The notes beneath the pieces were generated by a model. It searched no databases, was not told the DNA's origin, and saw nothing but the letters and a program-made list of their open reading frames with translations. The position numbers were made by a program, and so were the translations under genes. A DNA stretch of 44,872 bases from an uncultured Pelagibacteraceae bacterium (GTDB taxonomy: Bacteria > Pseudomonadota > Alphaproteobacteria > Pelagibacterales > Pelagibacteraceae). Numbering within the stretch: position 1 is the stretch's first letter; every line of letters starts with the position of its first letter. The stretch is taken from contig CACDIC010000011.1 of assembly GCA_902552805.1 (NCBI GenBank), positions 1 through 44,872 on the forward strand. The letters are read 5' to 3'. This document shows positions 9,014-18,268 of this stretch, piece after piece.

Positions 9014-10159
9014 GATTTTTTTAGTCTCTTTTTTAATTAACTCAACAGCAGGTTGATCGTAAGGATTTATTTTCAAAGCTCTTCCAATTAAAATAGTCTC
9101 CAACATAAAAAAACAAAATAATTCACCTAAAGTTTTTTCATCCCTTTTTTTAATTTCAAAGCTTCTAAAAGGTATATTTTTTTTTGTAAAAACATTTTCT
9201 GTAGCTTTTTTTTGAGCGTAAGTAATATTTTGAATATTTTTATTTTTAAGAAAATTTTGTGAGGGCAAAATAGATTTATTATCTATTTTGGAGGTATTAT
9301 TTTCATGGACATAAAAAAACGTATAAAAATTATTTTTAAAACCATCCAAATAAAGCTGCATAACGCTATGATTATCTCTTGGCATGTTAGATACAACTGG
9401 CAATAAACCTTTTCCCCTTTTACCCAAACTTTCAGCTACTAATTGTTGATACCACGAAAAAAAATTTTGAGATTTTTCATCATAATTTATGACAATTGAA
9501 TTAAATTTTTTTTTTTTAATTAAATTTATTGTAGATTCCACATTAGATATGAGCGCATTTAAATATTTTTGATTTTTAATTAAATTATTAAATTGCCTAA
9601 AACTTTTTGAATTAAGACCCATTAATTCTGCGGGTAACATTCCAACTTCTGATAAAACTGAGTATCGACCACCTATAAAATTATTGTGATGAACAATTTC
9701 TGACTTTAGTTTATGAGCTAATAAGTTTAAATAATTTTTTTTATTTTCTGTGATAAAAATATTTTTATCCGTTTTTTTGATAAGAATATTAGAATTAACT
9801 ATTGTCTCTAAAGTATTGCCTGATTTAGAGATGATAAGATTTAAATGTTTTTTATTTCCAGATTTTTTGCTGAGAGTTGATAAATTATCAAAAAATAATA
9901 AGTTCTTTTTAATCTTATCTTTAAGAAAATTATAAATAGTTTTTGCACCCAATGACGAACCGCCAATCCCAATTATACGAATATCATTAAATTTTTTGAA
10001 AATTCTTAAATTTTTGATGTTGAATTGGTCTTTATAATTTTTGCTAAAAGATTGAAGAATTTGATTATTTTCTTTAATTAATATTTTAAGATTTTTTTTT
10101 ATTTTAGAATTTTGTTTACTAACTTTAAAATTTTTAAAAAAAATCCCTGAAGTTATCAT
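9005..10159 (-). CDS. pgi: Glucose-6-phosphate isomerase, compact form
   Basis: Pgi interconverts glucose-6-phosphate and fructose-6-phosphate. At 384 residues it is much shorter than the enterobacterial enzyme (about 549) and below the roughly 450 of Firmicutes. The active-site blocks are all present: GIGGSSLG at 64-71, SKSGNTLET at 111-119, Glu243 in AESLGKRGKG, His264 in RDNHSVMQLYLDG, and a C-terminal Lys in PAVELIKKETKK. It therefore looks functional and trimmed at the N terminus and in loops. It is the last gene of the operon that begins at 15427; its start shares one base with the stop of the lipoprotein gene before it. Confidence 0.88.
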   Translation of the reverse strand: MITSGIFFKNFKVSKQNSKIKKNLKILIKENNQILQSFSKNYKDQFNIKNLRIFKKFNDIRIIGIGGSSLGAKTIYNFLKDKIKKNLLFFDNLSTLSKKSGNKKHLNLIISKSGNTLETIVNSNILIKKTDKNIFITENKKNYLNLLAHKLKSEIVHHNNFIGGRYSVLSEVGMLPAELMGLNSKSFRQFNNLIKNQKYLNALISNVESTINLIKKKKFNSIVINYDEKSQNFFSWYQQLVAESLGKRGKGLLPVVSNMPRDNHSVMQLYLDGFKNNFYTFFYVHENNTSKIDNKSILPSQNFLKNKNIQNITYAQKKATENVFTKKNIPFRSFEIKKRDEKTLGELFCFFMLETILIGRALKINPYDQPAVELIKKETKKILV

Positions 10160-10482
10160 TAATTATTTTTAATTTTTTCTATAATGGAATTTTCAAAATT
10201 TGTATTTTGATTATTGTTCTGATTATCTTGACCTTTATCTTTGTTTTCGGTCATTAATGATTTGAGATTTGTTTCATCCACTTTTTCAGATATTTGATTA
10301 GATTGCTGTGGTAATGGTAATTCATTGAAGTCTGGGGGCATCACTAAAGGTGATTTCTTTTCAACCAAAAATTCATCTATACTATTTTTTTTTTGTGAAC
10401 TAAAACCTTCTCTAATAGTTCCACATGAATTTAGAGCTAAAATTGAAATTACAATTGTTGTTATCTTAAATATTTTTTTCAT
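10159..10482 (-). CDS. bamF: DUF3035/BamF-type lipoprotein
   Basis: A 107-residue lipoprotein. The signal peptide (about residues 1-19) ends in the lipobox LNSC with lipidated Cys20. The mature protein holds DEFLVEKKSPLVMPPDFNELPLP, the hallmark of the DUF3035 family, here cited as two overlapping parts: DEFLVEKKSPLVMPP and PPDFNELPLP. In Caulobacter this family includes BamF, a subunit of the outer-membrane protein assembly complex. The tail is Gln/Asn-rich and probably disordered. I chose the ATG at 10482 (MKKIFKI) because it gives a proper signal peptide; an upstream ATG at 10506 would add eight residues. It overlaps lspA, which encodes the peptidase needed to mature it, by 17 bases. Confidence 0.8.
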   Translation of the reverse strand: MKKIFKITTIVISILALNSCGTIREGFSSQKKNSIDEFLVEKKSPLVMPPDFNELPLPQQSNQISEKVDETNLKSLMTENKDKGQDNQNNNQNTNFENSIIEKIKNN

Positions 10483-10972
10483 CAATTTTATTTTTTTGAT
10501 TATCAATTATTTCAAAAATTATCAAAAATAATACTCCTAATGAAATAAATATATCCGATACATTAAAAATAAACCAATGAAAATTTCCGATATGAAAATC
10601 AATAAAGTCTGGCACAGCCTTAAAAAAAATTCGATCATATAAATTACCCAAGGCTCCACCAAATATCATTAAAAGTGAATATTTTTTAATACCATCACTT
10701 TTTAAAGTCATAAAAAAAATAATCAAAATTACAGCTGCAATTAAAATTGTTAAAATGTTGTACATATGACTTTGATCAAATGATAATAAACCAAATGCTA
10801 TTCCTTCATTATAGATTAAATTGATATTCAAAAATTTTGATACAAATAGTTCAGATGATAAATTTTTTTCATTTTCAGAAATCACATAGACTTTGGTAAA
10901 TCTATCGAGACCAAAGATGCTCAGAATAATAAAAAAATTTATTATAAAATTTTTATTTAAGAAATTTGACAT
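10466..10972 (-). CDS. lspA: Lipoprotein signal peptidase (signal peptidase II)
   Basis: LspA is the inner-membrane aspartyl peptidase that cleaves prolipoprotein signal peptides. The 168-residue protein has four hydrophobic segments. The family motifs are DRFTK (23-27), NEGIAFGLL (55-63), GGALGNLYDRI (105-115), and the two catalytic aspartates Asp122 in VPDF and Asp140 in FNVSD. It overlaps ileS by 16 bases upstream and the BamF-type lipoprotein gene by 17 bases downstream, so enzyme and a probable substrate are made from one message. Confidence 0.94.
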   Translation of the reverse strand: MSNFLNKNFIINFFIILSIFGLDRFTKVYVISENEKNLSSELFVSKFLNINLIYNEGIAFGLLSFDQSHMYNILTILIAAVILIIFFMTLKSDGIKKYSLLMIFGGALGNLYDRIFFKAVPDFIDFHIGNFHWFIFNVSDIFISLGVLFLIIFEIIDNQKNKIDEKNI

Positions 10973-13686
10973 TTAGGGTGTCTTTCACATGGGTCTTCTC
11001 TGATCTTCCAGCAAACTGAGCATTTATTTCCAGAAGCTTTTTTTGTCACAACTAAAATATCTGACTGATTATCAAAATTAACAACAGCTTTCGACACAAT
11101 ACATAATTCAGATAAATCCATATCTTCAACTATCTCCTTATATTTTTCGTTAAGTTGAATATTAAGATCTGCTTCTAAACTTGAACCAATTTCTTTACTG
11201 GCTCTTTTTTCCTCAATACTTATGTTACATACATCTCTAATTTTTATTAATTGAGACCATCTTTCTGTAAGTTCTTTATTTTCAAATTTTTCTGGAAAAG
11301 TAAGAAATTTTTCCAAATGGATGCTTTTACTATCCTTTGATATCAGTTGATGTATTTCCTCAGTTGTAAAAGACAATATTGGAGCGAACCATCTGATTAA
11401 AGATTTTAGCAAAACATTCAAAATTGTAACACAAGATTTTCTTTTCTCAGAATTAATTGGATCACAATATAAAGTGTCCTTTCTTATATCAAAATAGAAT
11501 GCTGACAAATCTATTGTGCAAAAATTCAACAATTCTTTATAAAGATTGTGAAAATCATATTTTTTAAAATAATTTTCAAATTTGTTGTTAAGGGAATGAA
11601 TCTTACTCAACATAAATTTCTCTAACTCTGGCAAGCTTTCGATATCAATTTTATCTAAATCAAAATCTTCGTATTTGTCATTTATATTTCCTAATAAATA
11701 TCTAAATGTATTTCTAATTTTACGATAAGACTCAGAATGCTGGTCCAAAATAGAATAATCTATTCTTAAATCTTCAGCATAATTTGATGCAGCAACCCAA
11801 ATTCTTAAAATATCAGCACCATATTTTTTCAAAATATCCTCAGGTGCAATTACATTTCCAAGAGATTTTGACATTTTAAGACCTTTTCCATCCACAACAA
11901 ACCCATGAGATAATATGGACTCGAAAGGTGCCTTACCTCTTGTTCCACATGACTCTAATAAAGAGGAATGAAACCAGCCCCTATGTTGATCAGAACCCTC
12001 TAAATACATTGATGCAGGCCATTTGAGGTCTTTTCTCTTCTCCAATACAAAAGAATGGGTTGATCCACTATCAAACCAAACTTCAACAATATCGCTAAGC
12101 TTTTCAAAATCTTCTGCTTTATATTTACTGCCTAAAAATTTTTGAGGGTCATCTGAAAACCAACAATCAGAACCCTCTTTCTCATAAATATTAGCAATAT
12201 TTTCAAATACTACATCGTCTATTAAAATTTCATTAGACTTTTTATTTACAAAAATAGGAAGTGGTACACCCCAAACTCTTTGTCTTGATACACACCAATC
12301 TGGCCTTGTCTCGATCATTGATTTTAATCTATCTTTACCTTTACTTGGATAAAAGGTCGTATCATCTATTGCTTTTAAAGCCTTACTTCTCAGTTTATGA
12401 CTTTCCATAGAAATAAACCATTGTGGTGTCGCTCTATGAACTAAAGGTGCTTTTGATCTCCACGAATGAGGATATGAATGAACTAATACACCATTTGAAA
12501 GAAGTTTATTTTGATCTTTCAATTTTTCGATCACAATGGGGTTAGCCTTAAAAATATGTAAACCTTCAAACAGAGAAACATTTTTTGTATATTTTCCATC
12601 ATCGTCCACTGTCTCAATTGCCTTTATTCCGTTATTTAAACAAAGATTAAAATCGTCGGGTCCATGACTTGGTGCACAATGAACAATTCCTGTTCCTTGT
12701 TCAGTGGTTACAAAACGTGCTTCTAACATTGGGATATCGTAATCATACCCTAAATCAAAAAATGGATGCTTACAGATAGTATCTTTTAAATCTTTACCTT
12801 TAAATTTCTTAAGGTTTTCAAATTCTTTAATCTCACAATCCTTTAAAACAGAGTCTAGTAGTGCTTCAGCGATAACAATTTTTTTATTTTTAAAATTTCC
12901 GTCATCATTAATTCGAATTATTAAGTAATCTAAGCTTTCATTGTATGCTAAGGCTTTGTTTGCTGGTATCGTCCAAGGAGTGGTTGTCCATATAACAATA
13001 TCACAATCATAAAGTTCTTTTATTTTTGATGATTTAACTGGAAAACAAGCATAGATCGTATCAGATTTATGGTCTTGATATTCAACCTCGGCATCAGCTA
13101 AGGCAGTTTTTTCTACAGTTGACCATAAAACTGGTTTAAATCCTCTATAAAGACTTCCTTCTTTTAAAAATTTTCCAAGTTCTCTTACAATTTGTGCCTC
13201 TGCATCATAACTCATTGTTGAATAATAGTTTTCCCAATCACCAACAACACCTAATCTTTTAAATTGGTCTTTGTGAACCTCTATCCATTTTTCAGCAAAC
13301 GTTCGGCATTCTTTTCTAAATTCTACAATCGGAACATCATTTTTATTTTTTTTATTTTTTTTGTATTGTTCCTCAATTTTCCATTCAATAGGTAAACCAT
13401 GGCAATCCCAACCTGGAACATATACAGAGTCTTTGCCATCCATTTGATGAAACTTTACGATAATATCTTTTAATATTTTATTTAACGCAGTACCCATATG
13501 TATATTTCCATTTGCATATGGAGGACCATCATGGAGAACAAATTTTTCTTCTCCTTTTCTTGAATTCCTTAACTCTTTGTAAAGATCAATTTTTTTCCAA
13601 AATTTTAGAATTTCTGGTTCTCTAATTGGTAAATTAGCTTTCATTGAAAAAGCTGTTTTAGGTAAATTAATTTGGTTTTTACTCAT
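10957..13686 (-). CDS. ileS: Isoleucyl-tRNA synthetase
   Basis: IleS charges tRNA-Ile. The 909-residue class I synthetase has the HIGH-type motif as HMGT in PPYANGNIHMGT near residue 55-66, the CP1 editing domain in the middle, and KMSKS near 604-608. At the C terminus a four-cysteine zinc site reads CSVCWKIREDPC then C a few residues later, as in the bacterial zinc-containing (mupirocin-sensitive type) enzymes. The start overlaps ribF by four bases and the end overlaps lspA by 16. The order ribF-ileS-lspA is common in proteobacteria. Confidence 0.97.
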   Translation of the reverse strand: MSKNQINLPKTAFSMKANLPIREPEILKFWKKIDLYKELRNSRKGEEKFVLHDGPPYANGNIHMGTALNKILKDIIVKFHQMDGKDSVYVPGWDCHGLPIEWKIEEQYKKNKKNKNDVPIVEFRKECRTFAEKWIEVHKDQFKRLGVVGDWENYYSTMSYDAEAQIVRELGKFLKEGSLYRGFKPVLWSTVEKTALADAEVEYQDHKSDTIYACFPVKSSKIKELYDCDIVIWTTTPWTIPANKALAYNESLDYLIIRINDDGNFKNKKIVIAEALLDSVLKDCEIKEFENLKKFKGKDLKDTICKHPFFDLGYDYDIPMLEARFVTTEQGTGIVHCAPSHGPDDFNLCLNNGIKAIETVDDDGKYTKNVSLFEGLHIFKANPIVIEKLKDQNKLLSNGVLVHSYPHSWRSKAPLVHRATPQWFISMESHKLRSKALKAIDDTTFYPSKGKDRLKSMIETRPDWCVSRQRVWGVPLPIFVNKKSNEILIDDVVFENIANIYEKEGSDCWFSDDPQKFLGSKYKAEDFEKLSDIVEVWFDSGSTHSFVLEKRKDLKWPASMYLEGSDQHRGWFHSSLLESCGTRGKAPFESILSHGFVVDGKGLKMSKSLGNVIAPEDILKKYGADILRIWVAASNYAEDLRIDYSILDQHSESYRKIRNTFRYLLGNINDKYEDFDLDKIDIESLPELEKFMLSKIHSLNNKFENYFKKYDFHNLYKELLNFCTIDLSAFYFDIRKDTLYCDPINSEKRKSCVTILNVLLKSLIRWFAPILSFTTEEIHQLISKDSKSIHLEKFLTFPEKFENKELTERWSQLIKIRDVCNISIEEKRASKEIGSSLEADLNIQLNEKYKEIVEDMDLSELCIVSKAVVNFDNQSDILVVTKKASGNKCSVCWKIREDPCERHPKCQIS

Positions 13687-14612
13687 TTTGCTTTTTTTGC
13701 AGTTACTAAATCAATTTTAATTTGTTTTTTTAATTGATCTATATTTTTGAATTTTTTTTCAGCTCTTATAAATTTTAAAAATTCTACTCTTAAATACTTA
13801 TTATATAAATTTCCAGAAAAATTAAATAAATGAACTTCTAATAATATTTTTTTTCCATTAAATGTAGGTCGATATCCTAAATTGGCTATTCCTTTAATAT
13901 ATTTTGAACTTTTTATATTCTTAGCTTTAACAGCATAAACACCTGGTTTTGCCAGAACATAATCTTTAATATCTATGTTAGCTGTCGGAAAACCAATCTT
14001 TTTTCCTAGTTGTCTACCTTTTTGAACTTTTCCATCAATTGACCATTTTCTATTTAAAAGTTTATTAACTTTATTAAGTTTTCCGCTCTGCAAATATTTT
14101 CTTAATAATGATGATGAAATAATTTTTTTTTTTATTGATAAAGGTTGTGGTTTAATAATTTTATAATTACATAATTTCTCGTGATGTATTAATTGTTTTA
14201 CGTTTCCTTCTCTTTTGTTTCCAAATCTAAAATTATTACTTACAAAAATAAATTTAGGACTAAGTTTTCTACCTAAAGTTTCTTTTATAAAAGAAATTGA
14301 TTTTGTTTTTGAAAATTTACGATTAAATTTCTTAGTGATAACAAAATCAACATTAAGCTTGCTTAAATTTTCAATTTTTTGATTTAAATTAGATAATCTA
14401 AAATTTTTTAAATTGGAGTTAAAAAACATTTTTGGCATCGGCTCAAAGGTCAAAACACCGATCTTTGAAAAATATTTTTTTTTATATTTTTTTGCTAATC
14501 TAAATAATTTTTGATGTCCTAGATGGAGACCATCAAAATTACCAATTAAAATAATTGAATTTTTATGATTTTTTTTTATATTAAAATTATTATATAATTT
14601 CATTTTCACCAT
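13683..14612 (-). CDS. ribF: Bifunctional riboflavin kinase/FAD synthetase
   Basis: RibF makes FMN from riboflavin and then FAD. The 309-residue protein has an N-terminal nucleotidyltransferase domain with GNFDGLHLGHQ at 24-34 and a C-terminal riboflavin kinase domain with GRQLGKKIGFPTANI near 199-213, so both activities are expected. An inner Met at residue 4 is an equally possible start; the longer one overlaps the preceding HAD gene by seven bases. No FMN riboswitch was seen, as expected for a gene inside an operon. Confidence 0.94.
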   Translation of the reverse strand: MVKMKLYNNFNIKKNHKNSIILIGNFDGLHLGHQKLFRLAKKYKKKYFSKIGVLTFEPMPKMFFNSNLKNFRLSNLNQKIENLSKLNVDFVITKKFNRKFSKTKSISFIKETLGRKLSPKFIFVSNNFRFGNKREGNVKQLIHHEKLCNYKIIKPQPLSIKKKIISSSLLRKYLQSGKLNKVNKLLNRKWSIDGKVQKGRQLGKKIGFPTANIDIKDYVLAKPGVYAVKAKNIKSSKYIKGIANLGYRPTFNGKKILLEVHLFNFSGNLYNKYLRVEFLKFIRAEKKFKNIDQLKKQIKIDLVTAKKAK

Positions 14613-15427
14613 TTTAAATCTGATTGTATATAGTTGCAGATTGTTTCATAAGATTTCGCAGTTGCTTCAATTCCTTTTTCTTTGATTTCATTTTTATGAA
14701 TACCATTTGAAATAATTAACGAGTCATAATTTAAAAGATTTGCACCTTTAATATCAGTATTTAAATTATCACCAACAGAAAGAATTTTTTTACCTTTGTT
14801 ATTAATAGATAAATTATAAACCTCAGGATATGGCTTACCAAAATATACTACCTTGCCACCCATCTTTTCAAAAACCATGGCAACCGATCCTGCACAAAGT
14901 TCTCTTTTATTGCCTCTATCTACAATTAAGTCAGGATTAGTACAAACCATCTCTTTATCTAAATTTTTTTCAAATAAATCTTTATAATAATTCAAATCTT
15001 TATCAAATTTTTCAAATAACCCTGTACACAATATGTACTCTCCATCATCAATTTTGTCTGACTTCATTTTTGCAAAGTCATTAAACAAATCAAAATCACG
15101 TGGTGGTCCAACATGAAAAAATTTTTTGGTGGATAAATTTTTTTTAAGATAATTTAATGATGCTTGGCCAGATGTGAAAACATGATCTCTAATTTCTTTT
15201 TCCATACCCATTTTTTCTAAAAAGGATTTAACAACATCGTTAGGTCTTGGAGCATTAGTGATTAGAATGTATTCTTTGCCTTTTTTTGTGATTTCTTTTA
15301 AAACGTTGATTGCTTCTTTATGGAGGTTTATTCCATTATGAATAACACCCCATAAATCAATGTAAAAAAGCTGATAATTATCAACGATGGAGCAGAAACC
15401 ATCTTTGTCTAAATTTTTAGTCATCAA
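14606..15427 (-). CDS. HAD-superfamily hydrolase, class IIA (TIGR01459-like)
   Basis: A 273-residue haloacid-dehalogenase-type phosphatase. The nucleophile region is FYIDLWGVIHNG with Asp24, motif II is the LITNAPRP stretch, and the C-terminal acidic motif is SVGDNLNTDIKGA. The DLWGV variant and the class IIA cap match a family found mainly in alphaproteobacteria (TIGR01459 from memory). Substrates are unknown; neighbouring ribF raises the possibility of a flavin- or sugar-phosphate substrate, but this is only inference. It is the first gene of the minus-strand operon running down to pgi and starts about 120 bases from divergent groES. Confidence 0.83.
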   Translation of the reverse strand: MMTKNLDKDGFCSIVDNYQLFYIDLWGVIHNGINLHKEAINVLKEITKKGKEYILITNAPRPNDVVKSFLEKMGMEKEIRDHVFTSGQASLNYLKKNLSTKKFFHVGPPRDFDLFNDFAKMKSDKIDDGEYILCTGLFEKFDKDLNYYKDLFEKNLDKEMVCTNPDLIVDRGNKRELCAGSVAMVFEKMGGKVVYFGKPYPEVYNLSINNKGKKILSVGDNLNTDIKGANLLNYDSLIISNGIHKNEIKEKGIEATAKSYETICNYIQSDLKW

Positions 15428-15480
15428 AATAATCTATAACCCAAAAAATCCACAATTTCCTACATTTTTTAATAAACTAA

Positions 15481-15521
15481 ATATCAAGTATATCTTGAAA
15501 TAGTATTACCAATCTCTATAT
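15481..15521 (+). promoter_or_regulatory. Heat-shock (RpoH-type) promoter for groESL with overlapping inverted repeat
   Basis: The -35-like block ATCTTGAAA lies at 15492-15500 and CTATAT at 15516-15521, so CTTG is followed by 17 bases and TCTATAT. This fits the alphaproteobacterial heat-shock consensus (CTTG, 16-18 bases, CYTATNT) with one mismatch. The same two blocks with the same 15-base gap occur before hsp20 at 34025-34054. The -35 block is also the right arm of an inverted repeat TCAAG-N5-CTTGA (15484-15498), a possible operator. No CIRCE element is present. Confidence 0.68.
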
Positions 15522-15548
15522 GAACTCCATATTTATATAGGAGAATAT

Positions 15549-15839
15549 ATGAAATTTAGACCGTTACATGACAGAGTTTTAATAGAAGTTTTAGATAGCA
15601 GCGAAAAAACTGCGGGAGGAATAATCATACCAGATACTGCACAAGAGAAGCCTCAAGAAGGAAAAGTTGTTGCTGTTGGTGGTGGTGCAAAAACTGAAGA
15701 TGGAAAAAAAATTCCAATGGATGTTAAAGTTGGAGACAAAGTTTTATTTGGCAAATGGTCAGGAACTGAAGTCAAAATTGATGGTAAAGAATACAGCATA
15801 ATGAAAGAGTCAGACATTATGGGTATTTCAAGTAAATAA
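15549..15839 (+). CDS. groES: Co-chaperonin GroES
   Basis: GroES caps the GroEL cavity during ATP-driven protein folding. The 96-residue protein begins [12 protein letters not shown] and has the mobile-loop region [19 protein letters not shown] and the ending SDIMGI. A good Shine-Dalgarno sequence (GGAG, 15540-15543) precedes the ATG, which few genes in this window have. A heat-shock-type promoter lies about 30-55 bases upstream. groEL follows after 23 bases. Confidence 0.98.
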   Translation: MKFRPLHDRVLIEVLDSSEKTAGGIIIPDTAQEKPQEGKVVAVGGGAKTEDGKKIPMDVKVGDKVLFGKWSGTEVKIDGKEYSIMKESDIMGISSK

Positions 15840-15844
15840 TATAA

Positions 15845-17524
<1,680 letters not shown>

Positions 17525-17548
17525 CCCAATAACTCTTAACTAAAATTC

Positions 17549-17580
17549 AAAAAGGGCAGTTTTTACTGCCCTTTTTTTTT
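17549..17580 (+). terminator. Rho-independent terminator of groESL
   Basis: A perfect inverted repeat AAAGGGCAGT - TTTT - ACTGCCCTTT (17551-17574) is followed by an unbroken run of T to 17580. It lies about 30 bases after the groEL stop codon. It is one of only two textbook intrinsic terminators in the window. Confidence 0.93.
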
Positions 17581-17617
17581 GTTTACTCAAAAAATTTATA
17601 AGTAAATAATAAAAGCA

Positions 17618-18268
17618 ATGAAAATTTCTGAAGTCACTAATGCTTTTGAAGTTGGTAAATTTGCAATAAATGCAGAGTTTTTAAAATCAAAAAAATATAA
17701 AAAAAAACCTAAAAAAATTTTGTTACAGTCCAACTTAATTAATTTAGAATATACAACTGGTACGGAAATATTTAGTAAAAAAAATTCTCATGTCTATTTT
17801 TTTTGTGTAAATGACAAAATTGTTAAAATTGGAGCGTCCGAGTCATCTATAAAAGATAATATGAATTATTATGTTCAAAGAGCAATTGAAGGTGGATTTT
17901 CACCTACTAGATTTATGTGTCATATGTTGATTTACGCTCATTTAAAATTGCAAAACGAAATAAAAATTCACGCAATTACATACAAAAATGTAGATGTAAG
18001 AATTAAGGACTTAGATTCTATATCTCAGCAAAATGTAGGATTAAGTTCTAAAGATTTAGAACAAATTTGTATAAAACAATATTATGATAAATATAACGAG
18101 TATCCTGAATGGAATTTACAAGAACAAAGTAAAGGTTACCCAGAAGAAATTTTAGAATTAATTAATTCTTACAGAGAATTTAGAAAAAAGAAAAAACATT
18201 CTCTTCATAATAATAATGATGAACTAATTTCTCATTTTAGGAGGTGCGAAAATTATAATCTCATGTGA
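17618..18268 (+). CDS. GIY-YIG-like nuclease, probable partner of the adjacent methyltransferase
   Basis: A 216-residue protein not firmly assigned. Its centre resembles a GIY-YIG or T5orf172-type nuclease core: VYFF at 59-62 and VKIG at 69-72 stand for the GIY and YIG strands. A basic helix with Arg88 follows, and the C-terminal part has a Glu (148) ahead of YNEYPEWN (159-166), which recalls the E...P-x-N end of these nucleases. The N terminus is a Lys-rich segment and no signal peptide is seen. It faces a D12-class DNA adenine methyltransferase and their 3' ends overlap by 45 bases, as expected for a small type II restriction-modification pair. Nuclease activity is inference. A phage-derived regulatory role is the main alternative. 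Confidence 0.55.
   Translation: MKISEVTNAFEVGKFAINAEFLKSKKYKKKPKKILLQSNLINLEYTTGTEIFSKKNSHVYFFCVNDKIVKIGASESSIKDNMNYYVQRAIEGGFSPTRFMCHMLIYAHLKLQNEIKIHAITYKNVDVRIKDLDSISQQNVGLSSKDLEQICIKQYYDKYNEYPEWNLQEQSKGYPEEILELINSYREFRKKKKHSLHNNNDELISHFRRCENYNLM

Noticed and set aside
9000-9040. Weak hairpin ACTAA...TTAGT followed by T-rich DNA at the rsmD/pgi junction
   Set aside because: Only five AT-rich base pairs lie inside coding sequence of both genes, so it is not convincing as a terminator.
15428-15548. CIRCE/HrcA operator before groES
   Set aside because: The TTAGCACTC-N9-GAGTGCTAA motif is absent. The inverted repeat present has a different sequence and is reported separately.
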